Shown: piece after piece, positions 49,711 to 59,430 of the stretch
Numbering within the stretch: the first letter of the stretch is position 1
How the letters are laid out: each line of letters begins with the position of its first letter
NCBI GenBank assembly: GCA_030680355.1
Contig: JAUXVF010000031.1
Span: forward strand, 248,001 to 312,000
Source of the DNA: Caulobacter sp.
GTDB taxonomy: Bacteria; Pseudomonadota; Alphaproteobacteria; Caulobacterales; Caulobacteraceae
Length of the DNA: 64,000 nt
Direction of reading: 5' to 3'
Notes under the pieces: generated by a model
What the model saw: the letters and a program-made list of their open reading frames with translations, nothing else
Told to the model about the DNA's origin: nothing
The model's database searches: none
Made by a program: the position numbers and the translations under genes

Positions 49711-52095
49711 CTATCCGACGATAGACACGCTGCTTGCCGTATTTCGGCATCCGTATGGACCCAGCGCCAGGGCCCCCGGGGGCAACGATATCGAGGAGGG
49801 TTCGCCGTAGAGCGTTGTCCGTTGTCGGGTGCGCCGCCCCGCCGAAGCAGCCACGGCTTCCAGCGCGCCCACCGTCAGTTCCTGCCCATGGCTGGCGCCG
49901 GCGGCGCGGCTGATGGACTCGTTCATCAGCACCCCGCCCAGGTCATTGACCCCGGCATTGAGGCAGGCGGCCGCGCCGTCCAGGCCCAGTTTCACCCAGG
50001 AGGCCTGGATGGAGGCGATGGCGCCGTGAAGGGCGATGCGGCTGACGGCGTGCATCAGCACTGTTTCGCGCCAGGTGGGCCCCTTGCGGGCCAGACCCTT
50101 CACGAACACCGGCGAGCGCATATGGACGAAGGGCAGGGGCACGAATTCTGTAAAGCCGCCCGTCTCCAGTTGCAGGCGGCGGATATCCAGCAGGTGGCGA
50201 GCCCAGTGCACGGGCTCTTCCACTGATCCGAACATGATGGTCGCCGTGGTCGGGAGGCCCACCTGGTGCGCCGACCTGACCACATCCAGCCAACCCCGCC
50301 GCGACAGTTTGTCGGGGCAGAGGATGGCGCGCATGTCATCGTCGAGAATTTCGGCTGCCGTGCCCGGCAGCGAACCCAGCCCTTCGTCGCGCAGTCTTTC
50401 CAGGTAGCCGGTCAGCGGCAGGCCGAGGGTTGCTGCTCCCTGGCTGATCTCCAGCGGCGAGAAGGCGTGGACATGCATGGCCGGCTGGGCGGCCTTGGCG
50501 GCGCGCAGGATGCCCAGATAGGTGTCGCCGGTGTAGCGCGGATGGATGCCGCCCTGCAGGCAGACCTCGGTGGCGCCCCTGGCCCAGGCTTCGTTGACGC
50601 GTTCCGCGATCGCCTCGAGGGGCAGGTCATAGGGTTTGTCGCGCTCGCCGCCCTTGGCCGAGGTCTTGGAGAAGGCGCAGAAGCTGCAGCTGTAGGTGCA
50701 AATGTTGGTGTAGTTGATGTTGCGGTTGATGACGTAGGTCACCGTCTCTCCGCGGGTCGCCCGACGCAGGTCGTCGGCCGCCGCCACGACCGCCTGCGCC
50801 GCACCGCCGCGGGCGGAGAAGAGGGCGGTGATCTGGCCTTCACTGAGCTCATGGCCGGCCATGGCCCGGCCGAGGATGCCGTCGAGGCCGGGGGACAGGC
50901 GAGGGCGCGCGTCGGTCCCGAGCGGCAGGGCCGCGGACCCGGACGCGGGCGCGGCGACGCCGGGGCTCCAGTCGGTGTCGCGGGCCAGGCCCTCGGAATC
51001 GGAGACCGCGCGGACGGCCCTGGCCACCCCGGGATCCAGCCAGCGGTCGGCGTCACGAACGAAGCGGGGGTAGGCGGTCAGGCGCTCGGCGAGGACATGG
51101 CCGGACGCGGCGCACTCCGCGGCCAGGACCTCGACCTCGGGCCACGGCGCTTCGGGATTCACATGGTCGATGGTCACGGGGGAGACACCGCCCCAGTCAT
51201 TGAGGCCGGCGGCGATGAGCGCCTGGGTGCGGCCCGGGTTGAGATTGGGCGGGGCCTGCAGGCTGACATCCGGCGGCAGGATCCGGCGGGCGGCCGCCAG
51301 CGTCCAGATCAGCTCGTCCTCCGACGGTTCCTGCGCGGCCGCCATCTTGGTGCCGGCCTTGGCGCGGAAGTTCTGGATGATGATTTCCTGCAGATGACCG
51401 TGGTCCGCATGCAGATCGGCCAGCGCCTGGAGGGCGTCCAGCCGTTCGGCGCGGGTCTCGCCGATGCCGATAAGCAGGCCGCTGGTGAAGGGTATGGCGG
51501 CTTCTCCGGCCGCCGCCATGCTGGCCAGGCGCAGGGCCGGGGCCTTGTCGGGAGAGCCGAAATGGGGGCCGCCGCGCTCGCCGAGCCGCTCGGCGGTGGT
51601 TTCCAGCATCAGGCCCATCGAAGCCGCGACGGGGCGCAGCAGCGCATAGTCCTCCGCCGTCAGCAGGCCGGCGTTGATGTGGGGCAGCAGGCCGGTCTCG
51701 CGCAGCACCCGGCCGGCGACATGGGCGAGGTAGGGGATCGTGGATTCAAAGCCCAGTTCGGCCAGACCCTCGCGAGCGGCGGCGTAGCGGAGCTCGGGCT
51801 TGTCGCCCAGGGTGAAGAGGGCCTCCTTGCAGCCGGCCGCGGCCCCGGACCTGGCCACGGCCAGGACCGCGTCGGGGCTCATGTAGGCGCCGGCCAGATT
51901 TCGCGGCGCCTTGGCGAAGGTGCAGTAGTGGCAGACGTCCCGGCACAGCTGGGTGAGCGGGATGAAGACCTTGCGCGAATAGGTGATGACCTCCGGCCAG
52001 GCGGCGTCACGGATCGCGGCCGCCTCGGCGGTCAGCTCGGCGAGAGGCGCGCTCAGCAGGTGCCTGTGAAGGGGCCGGTCTGGCCGTGCGGTCAT
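49711..52095 (-). CDS. fbiC: FO (7,8-didemethyl-8-hydroxy-5-deazariboflavin) synthase, CofG-CofH fusion
   Basis: Two radical-SAM CxxxCxxC motifs: CRDVCHYCTF (CofG half) and CTYSCSFCAF (CofH half); RQRTTLY near C-terminus. Confidence 0.93.
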   Translation of the reverse strand: MTARPDRPLHRHLLSAPLAELTAEAAAIRDAAWPEVITYSRKVFIPLTQLCRDVCHYCTFAKAPRNLAGAYMSPDAVLAVARSGAAAGCKEALFTLGDKPELRYAAAREGLAELGFESTIPYLAHVAGRVLRETGLLPHINAGLLTAEDYALLRPVAASMGLMLETTAERLGERGGPHFGSPDKAPALRLASMAAAGEAAIPFTSGLLIGIGETRAERLDALQALADLHADHGHLQEIIIQNFRAKAGTKMAAAQEPSEDELIWTLAAARRILPPDVSLQAPPNLNPGRTQALIAAGLNDWGGVSPVTIDHVNPEAPWPEVEVLAAECAASGHVLAERLTAYPRFVRDADRWLDPGVARAVRAVSDSEGLARDTDWSPGVAAPASGSAALPLGTDARPRLSPGLDGILGRAMAGHELSEGQITALFSARGGAAQAVVAAADDLRRATRGETVTYVINRNINYTNICTYSCSFCAFSKTSAKGGERDKPYDLPLEAIAERVNEAWARGATEVCLQGGIHPRYTGDTYLGILRAAKAAQPAMHVHAFSPLEISQGAATLGLPLTGYLERLRDEGLGSLPGTAAEILDDDMRAILCPDKLSRRGWLDVVRSAHQVGLPTTATIMFGSVEEPVHWARHLLDIRRLQLETGGFTEFVPLPFVHMRSPVFVKGLARKGPTWRETVLMHAVSRIALHGAIASIQASWVKLGLDGAAACLNAGVNDLGGVLMNESISRAAGASHGQELTVGALEAVAASAGRRTRQRTTLYGEPSSISLPPGALALGPYGCRNTASSVSIVG

Positions 52096-52742
52096 GCGGC
52101 GGCCTCGCCGGTTCCGGCGCGAGCCAGGAGGGCGCGGGTGCGTGCGCCGCCGGTACGGGACAGAAGGGTCTCGATGTCGGCGGGCCGGTCGAGATCGAAG
52201 GCCAGGCTTGGCGCCACGACCACGCGTGGCGTGAACCCGGCGGCGGCGGCGGCCGCGGCGTGACGAACAAGACTGTCCTGGCCACAGGCGAAGGGAAATT
52301 GGGCGCTGGCGGTAAGCACGATGGCCCCGGTGCCGCCATCGCCCTCGGCCGGCGCCAGGATCACCTCGCCTTCGCGATGACCCGCGATGAGGGCGGCCAG
52401 TTCAGCGGGGTCGAGCAGGGGCAGGTCGCCCGGCAACAGGGCGACGACGCTGCCGGGGCGAACCCTGGCGATGGCGGCCCTGGCGTGCTCGAAGGCGGCG
52501 GAAAGACCAAGGGCGCGGGGTTCGAGGATGATGGCCGCGCCGGCCCGGGCGGCCTGTGCGGCCAGTTCGGACGTGGGGGTCATGACCCAGACGCGCCCGA
52601 CACCGGGCGCTGCCAGGGCGGCCTCCAGCATGTCGGCCAGCATGGCGCCGGTCAGGGCGGCGCGCTGGGCGGGGTCGAGCCGCCCGCCGCAGCGGCTTTT
52701 CGCATCGGGTCCGCCGCGCACGGCGATCACCACCTCGGCCAT
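52092..52742 (-). CDS. cofC: 2-phospholactate (or related) guanylyltransferase, CofC/FbiD-like
   Basis: VALLPGDLPLLDPAELAALI; operon context with CofD, CofE and FbiC. Confidence 0.85.
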   Translation of the reverse strand: MAEVVIAVRGGPDAKSRCGGRLDPAQRAALTGAMLADMLEAALAAPGVGRVWVMTPTSELAAQAARAGAAIILEPRALGLSAAFEHARAAIARVRPGSVVALLPGDLPLLDPAELAALIAGHREGEVILAPAEGDGGTGAIVLTASAQFPFACGQDSLVRHAAAAAAAGFTPRVVVAPSLAFDLDRPADIETLLSRTGGARTRALLARAGTGEAAA

Positions 52743-53716
52743 CAGTTGTACTCCGGAAGGGGTTGGGACAGGCCGTGGGCCAGTGTGAGGGTCTCCCGCG
52801 CCAGCCGGGCGCGGTCGTCGTCGGATCGCATGATCGCGTCGGTGACCAGGGGGTGGACGCCGAGCGCCTGAAGCGCCGTGACGTCCTCGGCGTTGGCGTG
52901 GTCGATGACCAGGCCGTCCAGCAGTCCGTCGTAGTGACGCACCAGATCGACGACGCCGGGCCGGGCGCCCAGCTCGGTCATCAGCTTGGCGGCGGGGCCT
53001 TTGAGGGCGGTGTCGCCGATGATCGGCGAGACGGCGACAATAGGGGCTGCCAGGGCCTTCAGGGCCTCCCGCACGCCGGGGATGGCAAGAATGGGGTCGA
53101 TGCTGAGGTAGGGGTTCGAGGGGCAGAGGGCGACGGCAGCGATGTCCTTGCGCGCCAACAGGCCGGCGAAGATCGGGGCCGGGCGGGCTACGTCGGCGCC
53201 GACGTAACGCACCGCGCTCACCGCCGGCTGGCAGCGTTCGCGCACGAAGTAGGTCTGGAAGGCCAGATCGCCATGGGCGGTCTCAAGCACCGTGCGCACG
53301 GGCTGATCGGACATCGGGACCACGGGGTGGCCAATGCCGAGGGCGGCGGTGAGATCGGCGGTGATGCGGCTCAGGGTTTCGCCGGCGGCCAGACGCCGCG
53401 TGCGCTCCACATGCATGGCCAGGTCACGGTCGCCGAGATTGAACCAGTCCTCGCCGCCGAGGGCGGTGAGGGCGGCCATGAAGTTCCAGCTCTCGTCCTT
53501 GCGGCCCCAGCCCCGTTCGCGGTCGGCGAGGTCGCTGAGGGTGTAGGTCACCGTGTCGATGTCGGGGGAGATAGACAGGCCCAGGTGCTCGAAATCGTCG
53601 CCGGTGTTGACGACGATGGTCAGGTCCTGCGGCGACAGGATGCGGGTCAGACCAAACGCCAGCTTGGCGCCGCCGACCCCGCCGCACAGGGCGATGACAT
53701 GCCGCCGGTCGGTCAT
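52742..53716 (-). CDS. cofD: 2-phospho-L-lactate transferase, CofD/FbiA
   Basis: ALCGGVGGAKLAFGL; VNTGDDFEHLGLSISPDIDTVTYTL; CPSNPYLSIDPIL. Confidence 0.93.
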   Translation of the reverse strand: MTDRRHVIALCGGVGGAKLAFGLTRILSPQDLTIVVNTGDDFEHLGLSISPDIDTVTYTLSDLADRERGWGRKDESWNFMAALTALGGEDWFNLGDRDLAMHVERTRRLAAGETLSRITADLTAALGIGHPVVPMSDQPVRTVLETAHGDLAFQTYFVRERCQPAVSAVRYVGADVARPAPIFAGLLARKDIAAVALCPSNPYLSIDPILAIPGVREALKALAAPIVAVSPIIGDTALKGPAAKLMTELGARPGVVDLVRHYDGLLDGLVIDHANAEDVTALQALGVHPLVTDAIMRSDDDRARLARETLTLAHGLSQPLPEYN

Positions 53717-55143
53717 GGGAACAGGTCCTCATGCCGGGCGCGCAGGATGTCGCCGATGCCGACGGTCTCGTCACGGTCATAGACGGCCCCGCTGACCACC
53801 GCGACGGGCAGCCCCTCGGCGGCCTCGCCGATGATCAGGGAGGCGGCGGCGGCGATCTCGTCGGCCACGCCGATGATGGTGGCCTGCAAAACCCTGCCGA
53901 AGAGGTCGGATTCGCCCCGGCGATCGCGCAGGGGTTTGAGGCCCGAGCTGGCGATCGCCGCGCCCGTCGTGCCCATCCGCCAGGCGCGGCCGAGGCTGTC
54001 GCTGATGACGACGGCCAGGCTGACGCCGAACCGGGTCTCGAGGGCGAGACGCAAGGCGCGGGCGCTGGCGTCCGGATCGAGCGGCCAGAGCAGCGCCGCC
54101 TCGCCGCCTTCGGATGACAGGTTGGAGGTGTCGATGCCGGCGTTGGCGGCCACATGGCCGGTGCGGTGGCGGGTGATCACCACGCCGTCCCTGGCGCGCA
54201 TGACTTCGCCGGACTCTGCGAGGATCAGCTGGGCGACCTCGGCGGTCTTGCCGGTTGTCTCCGCCAGGGTCCTGGCCTCGGGACCTGGCGCCACGCCCGA
54301 CAGCAGAACGGCCCGGCCTTCGACCTTGGAAACCACTTTCTGGGCCACGACGATGACGTCGCCGTCGCGGGGTGGTTCGTCGGCGGCCAGGGCGTCGGCG
54401 ATGGCGGCGGCCAGGTCGTCCCCGGGGCCAAACAGCGGCAGTGCGGGGACGGCGCGAACCGTCAGACGGGGGCCGGGCCTGGGCGAGCCCCTGGGCCGGC
54501 CGGTGATCCTCACGCCAGCCTGCTCCATCTTGTAGCGGCGGTTGATCTGGATGAGCAGCGAGGTCATCGCCTCGGCCGCGGCGGCGTTGGCCAGGGGGCC
54601 GACATGCCAGCTGCGCAGGCCAAGCGCGGCCAGCATGGCGCGAACGGCTTCGACGGCCTCGGCGTCGTCGCCGGCGACCAGGACGTCCGCGTCGATCGGC
54701 CCGCCTGAAGCCAGCTTCTCGGCGCCGATGGTCTGCAGGGCGGAGACAACGCGAACATTGTCGCCAAGGATGGCGGCGGTTTCGAGGGCGGCGCAGCCGG
54801 CGGCGGGTAGCTGCACGGTGCCCACCTTCGGCGGTTTCAGGGGCACGGTGGCGTCGATCACGACCTTGCCCTGCAGGGCGTCGCGGATCTGGGCCAGGGT
54901 GTCGGCGTGGGCAACATAGGGGACGGTGAGCACGCAGATTTCGCCGGCCGCGGCCGCGTCGACCAGGCCCAGCCCCGAGACATTGGCCGGGGCGGCGAGA
55001 CCAGCCTTCATGTCGGCGGCGAATGCGGCCGCCTTGTCGGCGTCACGCGAGCCGATGATCACCGTGTGACCGGCGTCGGCAAGGCGTCGCGCCAGGGCCG
55101 CGCCTAGCGCGCCGGTCCCGCCAATGATTGAATAGCTCGTCAA
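53713..55143 (-). CDS. Fusion of NADPH-dependent F420 reductase (NpdG-like) with F420-0:gamma-glutamyl ligase (CofE)
   Basis: N-terminal Rossmann YSIIGGTGALGAALARRLADAGHTVIIGSRD; C-terminal CofE IVVAQKVVSKVEGR, TGHVAANAGIDTSN, SDSLGRAWRMGTTGAAIASSGLKPLRDRRGESDLFGRVLQAT. Confidence 0.9.
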   Translation of the reverse strand: MTSYSIIGGTGALGAALARRLADAGHTVIIGSRDADKAAAFAADMKAGLAAPANVSGLGLVDAAAAGEICVLTVPYVAHADTLAQIRDALQGKVVIDATVPLKPPKVGTVQLPAAGCAALETAAILGDNVRVVSALQTIGAEKLASGGPIDADVLVAGDDAEAVEAVRAMLAALGLRSWHVGPLANAAAAEAMTSLLIQINRRYKMEQAGVRITGRPRGSPRPGPRLTVRAVPALPLFGPGDDLAAAIADALAADEPPRDGDVIVVAQKVVSKVEGRAVLLSGVAPGPEARTLAETTGKTAEVAQLILAESGEVMRARDGVVITRHRTGHVAANAGIDTSNLSSEGGEAALLWPLDPDASARALRLALETRFGVSLAVVISDSLGRAWRMGTTGAAIASSGLKPLRDRRGESDLFGRVLQATIIGVADEIAAAASLIIGEAAEGLPVAVVSGAVYDRDETVGIGDILRARHEDLFP

Positions 55144-55247
55144 CCCGATCTCCCATTCGGCGCCGTCTGCGTTCGTGGCCCGGTGCGGGAAGTTCAGCTT
55201 CCTTCAGTCGACTCTGAACGCATTAAACCATAACGCATTATATTTTT

Positions 55248-56687
55248 GTGGTAGTCAAAGAGGGCATTGATTTCATGCTGGCGAAGCGGCCGACCCGGAG
55301 GGCGCTGTTGGTTGAATTGCAGGAACGTCCGGGCGAAGCCGCCATCGGCGCGGATGCCGATGCCCAATCCGCCTCGCTCTACGCCCAACGCCTTCTTTCA
55401 GAGCTGGGATTTGGCTTCCGGCCGCTCGGGGCGGCGGATCATCCCGCCATCTCCTGGGTTCGGTCGGGGATGGCGGCGGTTACGGGGCGCCAGCGCGGAA
55501 GGCCGCTTATGGCGCCGGTTGGCCTGTCCGCCATCGCCGACGGCGCGCTGCTGGCGCTGGCGTCCCTCGCTCCGAAGAGTTCGATCAAGGACCTGCGAGG
55601 CGCAGGGCTGCTTGGCGAACGAAGCCGCCTGGCCGGACTGTCCCGACAGGGCGCGATCTCGGCTGGCGGCGGATGCCGTCTTTTGCCCACCGCGGACGGT
55701 GTCCTGGCGGTCAGCCTGGTTCGCTCCACCGATTGGGACTTCGCCCCGGCGTGGCTCGAGGCCGACATCGGCGGCTGGGACGATGTGGGACGAGTGCTGG
55801 CGGACCGAACTCTCGCCCAAGTCCTCGAGCAGGGTCGCTGCCTCGGACTCGCGGTCGCGGACGCCGATCCCACTCCCGGCGGCCCTGCGGTATGGCGGCG
55901 GACCGTCGCGCGTAGCCCGGCGCGGTCATCAGGCGGCCGGGGGGCGCCCCTGGTCGTGGATCTTTCCGCGCTCTGGGCTGGCCCGCTGTGCACAGACCTG
56001 CTGGGTCGGCTGGGCGCGCGGGTGATCAAGGTCGAGAGCCGGTCACGGCTCGATGGCGCCCGGGCAGGGCCAGCGGACTTCCATGCGCGCCTGAATGGCG
56101 GCAAATCGAGCGTCATGCTCGACTTCAACGATGCACAGGACCGGGCCGCCCTTCAGTCCCTGATCGAAGCGGCGGACATTGTTGTGGAAAGCTCCCGGCC
56201 GCGCGGTCTGAGGCAGCTGGGCATCCATGCCGAGGACATCATCGCCCGCCGGCCGGGCCTCACCTGGATCGCCATCTCGGGGCACGGGCGAAGCGATCCC
56301 GAAGCCGACTGGATCGGCTATGGCGACGATGCGGCCGTCGCCGCCGGCCTGTCGCGGTGCATGAAGGACGTCTACGGCGACTGGCTGTTCTGTGGCGACG
56401 CCGTCGCCGATCCGTTGACCGGCCTTCACGCGGCGCTGCTGGCCTGGACTTCCTGGCAGAAGGGCGGCGGCGTCCTGGAAGAAATCTCACTCAGCGGAGT
56501 GGTCGCGTTCGCCATGGCCGCCGACGGCGACCTGACGGCGGTGGAACGCCGGGCGCGAACCTGGCGATGGCGAGACCTGGCGCGGGGCGCCGAAGGCCAG
56601 CGCTACGACCTGCCCGCCCCCAGAGGTTTGGTCCAGGAGCCCGGTGCGAGCAATCAGGCCGTTCTCGGCGGACAGTCGTCATGCTGA
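55248..56687 (+). CDS. CaiB/BaiF family CoA-transferase
   Basis: VVDLSALWAGPLCTDLLGRLGARVIKVES; NGGKSSVMLDFND; start could be the MLAKRPTR methionine. Confidence 0.82.
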   Translation: MVVKEGIDFMLAKRPTRRALLVELQERPGEAAIGADADAQSASLYAQRLLSELGFGFRPLGAADHPAISWVRSGMAAVTGRQRGRPLMAPVGLSAIADGALLALASLAPKSSIKDLRGAGLLGERSRLAGLSRQGAISAGGGCRLLPTADGVLAVSLVRSTDWDFAPAWLEADIGGWDDVGRVLADRTLAQVLEQGRCLGLAVADADPTPGGPAVWRRTVARSPARSSGGRGAPLVVDLSALWAGPLCTDLLGRLGARVIKVESRSRLDGARAGPADFHARLNGGKSSVMLDFNDAQDRAALQSLIEAADIVVESSRPRGLRQLGIHAEDIIARRPGLTWIAISGHGRSDPEADWIGYGDDAAVAAGLSRCMKDVYGDWLFCGDAVADPLTGLHAALLAWTSWQKGGGVLEEISLSGVVAFAMAADGDLTAVERRARTWRWRDLARGAEGQRYDLPAPRGLVQEPGASNQAVLGGQSSC

Positions 56688-58105
56688 TCCGGAACATCGA
56701 GATCGATCAGCGCCCGACCAGCCTTCGGATTCGCGGCGGGAGGATCGAAGCGATCGCGCCGACTCTGTCGGCGGAGCCCGGCGAGCGCGTCGTCGACGGC
56801 GGCGGCGGGGCGGCTATTCCCGGCCTCCACGATCACCATATTCACCTGTTCGCCCTGGCCGCCAGCCTTCAGTCGGTGGCCTGTGGGCCGCCGCTGGACG
56901 CCGAAGGCCTGGCCGCGCGCATCCGCGCCGCGGCCGGGGAGGCAGCCGGCGGCTGGATCCGCGGCGTGGCCTATCATGAGGCGGTTGCTGGCGACATTGA
57001 CCGGGCCTTCCTCGACGCCTGCGCCGGCGATGTTCCTGTCCGGGTGCAGCACCGGAGCGGCAGGCTGTGGATATTGAATTCCGCCGCCCTGGACCGGCTG
57101 TTAGGCGGTGGGAGCGGCGCGGACCCTCTGGAGCGTCAGGGCGGAATTCTGACCGGTCGGCTTTACGATGGGGACGACTGGCTGGCCGGACGACTGGGCC
57201 AGGCGTGGCCCAGTTTGACCCGGGTCGGCGCCCTGCTGGCGCAGCGCGGCGTCACGGGCCTGACCGACACCGGGCATGCCAATGACCCGACCACCTTCGC
57301 GGCGTTGCGTCAGGCCCGGCGGCGGGGCGAGATCATTCAAGACCTGCTCGTCTTTGGCCGTCAGTCGCTTGACGCGGTCGACGGCGAAGCCGGAATTCGT
57401 CCCGGCGCGGTGAAGTTTCATCTGCACGACAACGCCCTTCCGGACATTGATGCGTTCAGCAGAGACATGGCGCGCGCCCATGCCGCAGGGCGCGCCGTGG
57501 CCGTCCACTGTGTCACGGTCGCCGACCTTGTCCTGACGCTGAGTTGCCTTGCGGACGTCGGGGCCCGCGCCGGCGACCGCATCGAGCATGCCTCGCTTGT
57601 GCCGCCGGACCTGATCGACTGGATGGCCGATCTGGGCGTCACGGTGGTCACCCAGCCACATTTCATCGCCGAACGCGGCGACAGCTACCGGAACAACCTT
57701 GAGGCGGATGAAATTCCCTGGCTCTATCGAGTCCGGAGCCTGATCGACGCGGGCGTTCCGCTGGCCGCCGGCAGCGATGCGCCCTATGGCCGGCCTGATC
57801 CCTGGGCGTCGATGCAGGCCGCCGTTGATCGGCGGACCGCCGCCGGCATCTGTCTCGGTGAGGGCGAGCGCCTGTCCGCTGAGGCCGCACTGGCCCTCTA
57901 TACCAGCCCGCCCGACAACCCCGGCGGCGCGCCCCGGCGACTGGCGGTCGGCGCCGTCGCGGACATCTGTCTGCTTGATCGGTCTTGGGCGCGGGCCTGT
58001 CAGGCCCTGGCGGAGGTCGAGGTCCGGATGACCCTGAAGGCGGGCGTGCCTGTGTGGACCGATCCCTCCGTTGACCGACCCCAATCCGTTCTGACCGCGC
58101 TCTGA
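56681..58105 (+). CDS. Amidohydrolase family protein (YtcJ-like)
   Basis: AIPGLHDHHIHLFALAASLQS metal-binding motif; AAGSDAPYGRPDPWASMQAAV. Confidence 0.85.
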   Translation: MLIRNIEIDQRPTSLRIRGGRIEAIAPTLSAEPGERVVDGGGGAAIPGLHDHHIHLFALAASLQSVACGPPLDAEGLAARIRAAAGEAAGGWIRGVAYHEAVAGDIDRAFLDACAGDVPVRVQHRSGRLWILNSAALDRLLGGGSGADPLERQGGILTGRLYDGDDWLAGRLGQAWPSLTRVGALLAQRGVTGLTDTGHANDPTTFAALRQARRRGEIIQDLLVFGRQSLDAVDGEAGIRPGAVKFHLHDNALPDIDAFSRDMARAHAAGRAVAVHCVTVADLVLTLSCLADVGARAGDRIEHASLVPPDLIDWMADLGVTVVTQPHFIAERGDSYRNNLEADEIPWLYRVRSLIDAGVPLAAGSDAPYGRPDPWASMQAAVDRRTAAGICLGEGERLSAEAALALYTSPPDNPGGAPRRLAVGAVADICLLDRSWARACQALAEVEVRMTLKAGVPVWTDPSVDRPQSVLTAL

Positions 58106-58125
58106 AGGCTCGATGCAGGTCCGGG

Positions 58126-59124
58126 TCAGTCGGCGATGTCGTCCACGAGGCCCCAGGCCAGGGCCGTGGCGGCGTTGATGCGGCGGCCGGTCAGGCCCAG
58201 AAGCGCGGTTCTGTGCCGCCCGATGCGACGGCTCAGGCTCACGCAGCCCCCACTCCCAGGCAGCAGGCCCATCTTCAGTTCGGGAAGCTGGAAAAAGCTG
58301 TTGGCGGCGGCTGTGACCCGATGGGCGAAGGCCGGCAGCTCCACCCCCGCGCCGATGCAGGCGCCATGGACCCGCGCATGCAGTTTGGGGCCGCAGCGCA
58401 ACGCCGACCTGGCCGGCGAGCGCAGGCTGCGCACCCAGTGGGCGCTTGCCGGATCCGACAGGAGGCCGAACTCCGTCAGGTCTCCACCGACGGAGAAGCA
58501 TTTCCCGGCGCCCCGTAGGGTCACCTCGGTGATCGAGTGGTCCAGGCTGCCCAGGTCCAGGGCCTCGACCAGGGCGTTGCGCATGTCCATCGACAGGGCG
58601 TTGCGGTTGCTGGACCGATTGAGCGTGAGCTGAAGGCGGTCGCCCTTCCTCTCCAGGATGACCGCCGGGCCTGGCTCGGCGGCAGGCGCGGCGGGCGCGG
58701 CGGACCTGTCACGCCAGGCCCGGAATTCCGGGCCGCTCTGCAGCACGCCGTAGGCCAGGGATTCGGCCGTCAGCGCTTCGTCCGACGGCAGGTGTTCGAT
58801 GATCCGCAGCACCTGGACGAAGGTCATGGCGGCCAGCGGCGCGGCCGCCACCGAGGCCGCGATGGCGGTCAGCAATTCCGGCTGGTCGACGACGGCGTCG
58901 CAGCCCGCCGGTCGGTCGCCGTCATTGCCGGACAGCACGACGACGGGGCAGGGCAGGGTCGCCAGCCAGGGAGCGTGCTGCGGTAGATCCTGGTCCCGTC
59001 CCTCCCGGGCATCGATCGCCACCCAGGGACGCCCGGTTCCAGGTCCAAAGTCGTCCATCGACAGCCGCGCGGCCGCGATGTCGGCGACGTCGAGCCAGGG
59101 GAGGTTTTCGGCAGAGGCGCTCAT
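58126..59124 (-). CDS. Enoyl-CoA hydratase/isomerase family protein
   Basis: LTLNRSSNRNALSMDMRNALVEAL; GAGKCFSVGGDLTEFG; start trimmed to 59124. Confidence 0.82.
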   Translation of the reverse strand: MSASAENLPWLDVADIAAARLSMDDFGPGTGRPWVAIDAREGRDQDLPQHAPWLATLPCPVVVLSGNDGDRPAGCDAVVDQPELLTAIAASVAAAPLAAMTFVQVLRIIEHLPSDEALTAESLAYGVLQSGPEFRAWRDRSAAPAAPAAEPGPAVILERKGDRLQLTLNRSSNRNALSMDMRNALVEALDLGSLDHSITEVTLRGAGKCFSVGGDLTEFGLLSDPASAHWVRSLRSPARSALRCGPKLHARVHGACIGAGVELPAFAHRVTAAANSFFQLPELKMGLLPGSGGCVSLSRRIGRHRTALLGLTGRRINAATALAWGLVDDIAD

Positions 59125-59430
59125 CGCCGGACCCTGGCCGTTCTGGCGATCATGTCGCAAATGGCTGAGGCTCGGCGGTTCATGGGCGCACATTGGCACG
59201 GCAGGCGCCGGGCGGTCACGGTCGTCAGTGACGGAAGCGGGCCCGTCCGCTGCCTCGATGGCCCAGGCGCCTCAATCGAGACATCGCGTTTGCATCTGGG
59301 TCCGACGCGACCTAAAACGGAAACGCATATCGATATTGAGATCGCGCTTATGGTCTCCGCATCAGTGTTTTGGGCCAAATCGCCGGCAAGGCGAACCCAC
59401 GAACGAGAGCCCAGACCCCGGGAGGTTACC

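Noticed and set aside
50266-52263. 665-aa plus-strand ORF
   Set aside because: Antisense to fbiC, which has two convincing radical-SAM motifs
57101-58501. 466-aa minus-strand ORF
   Set aside because: Antisense to the amidohydrolase gene
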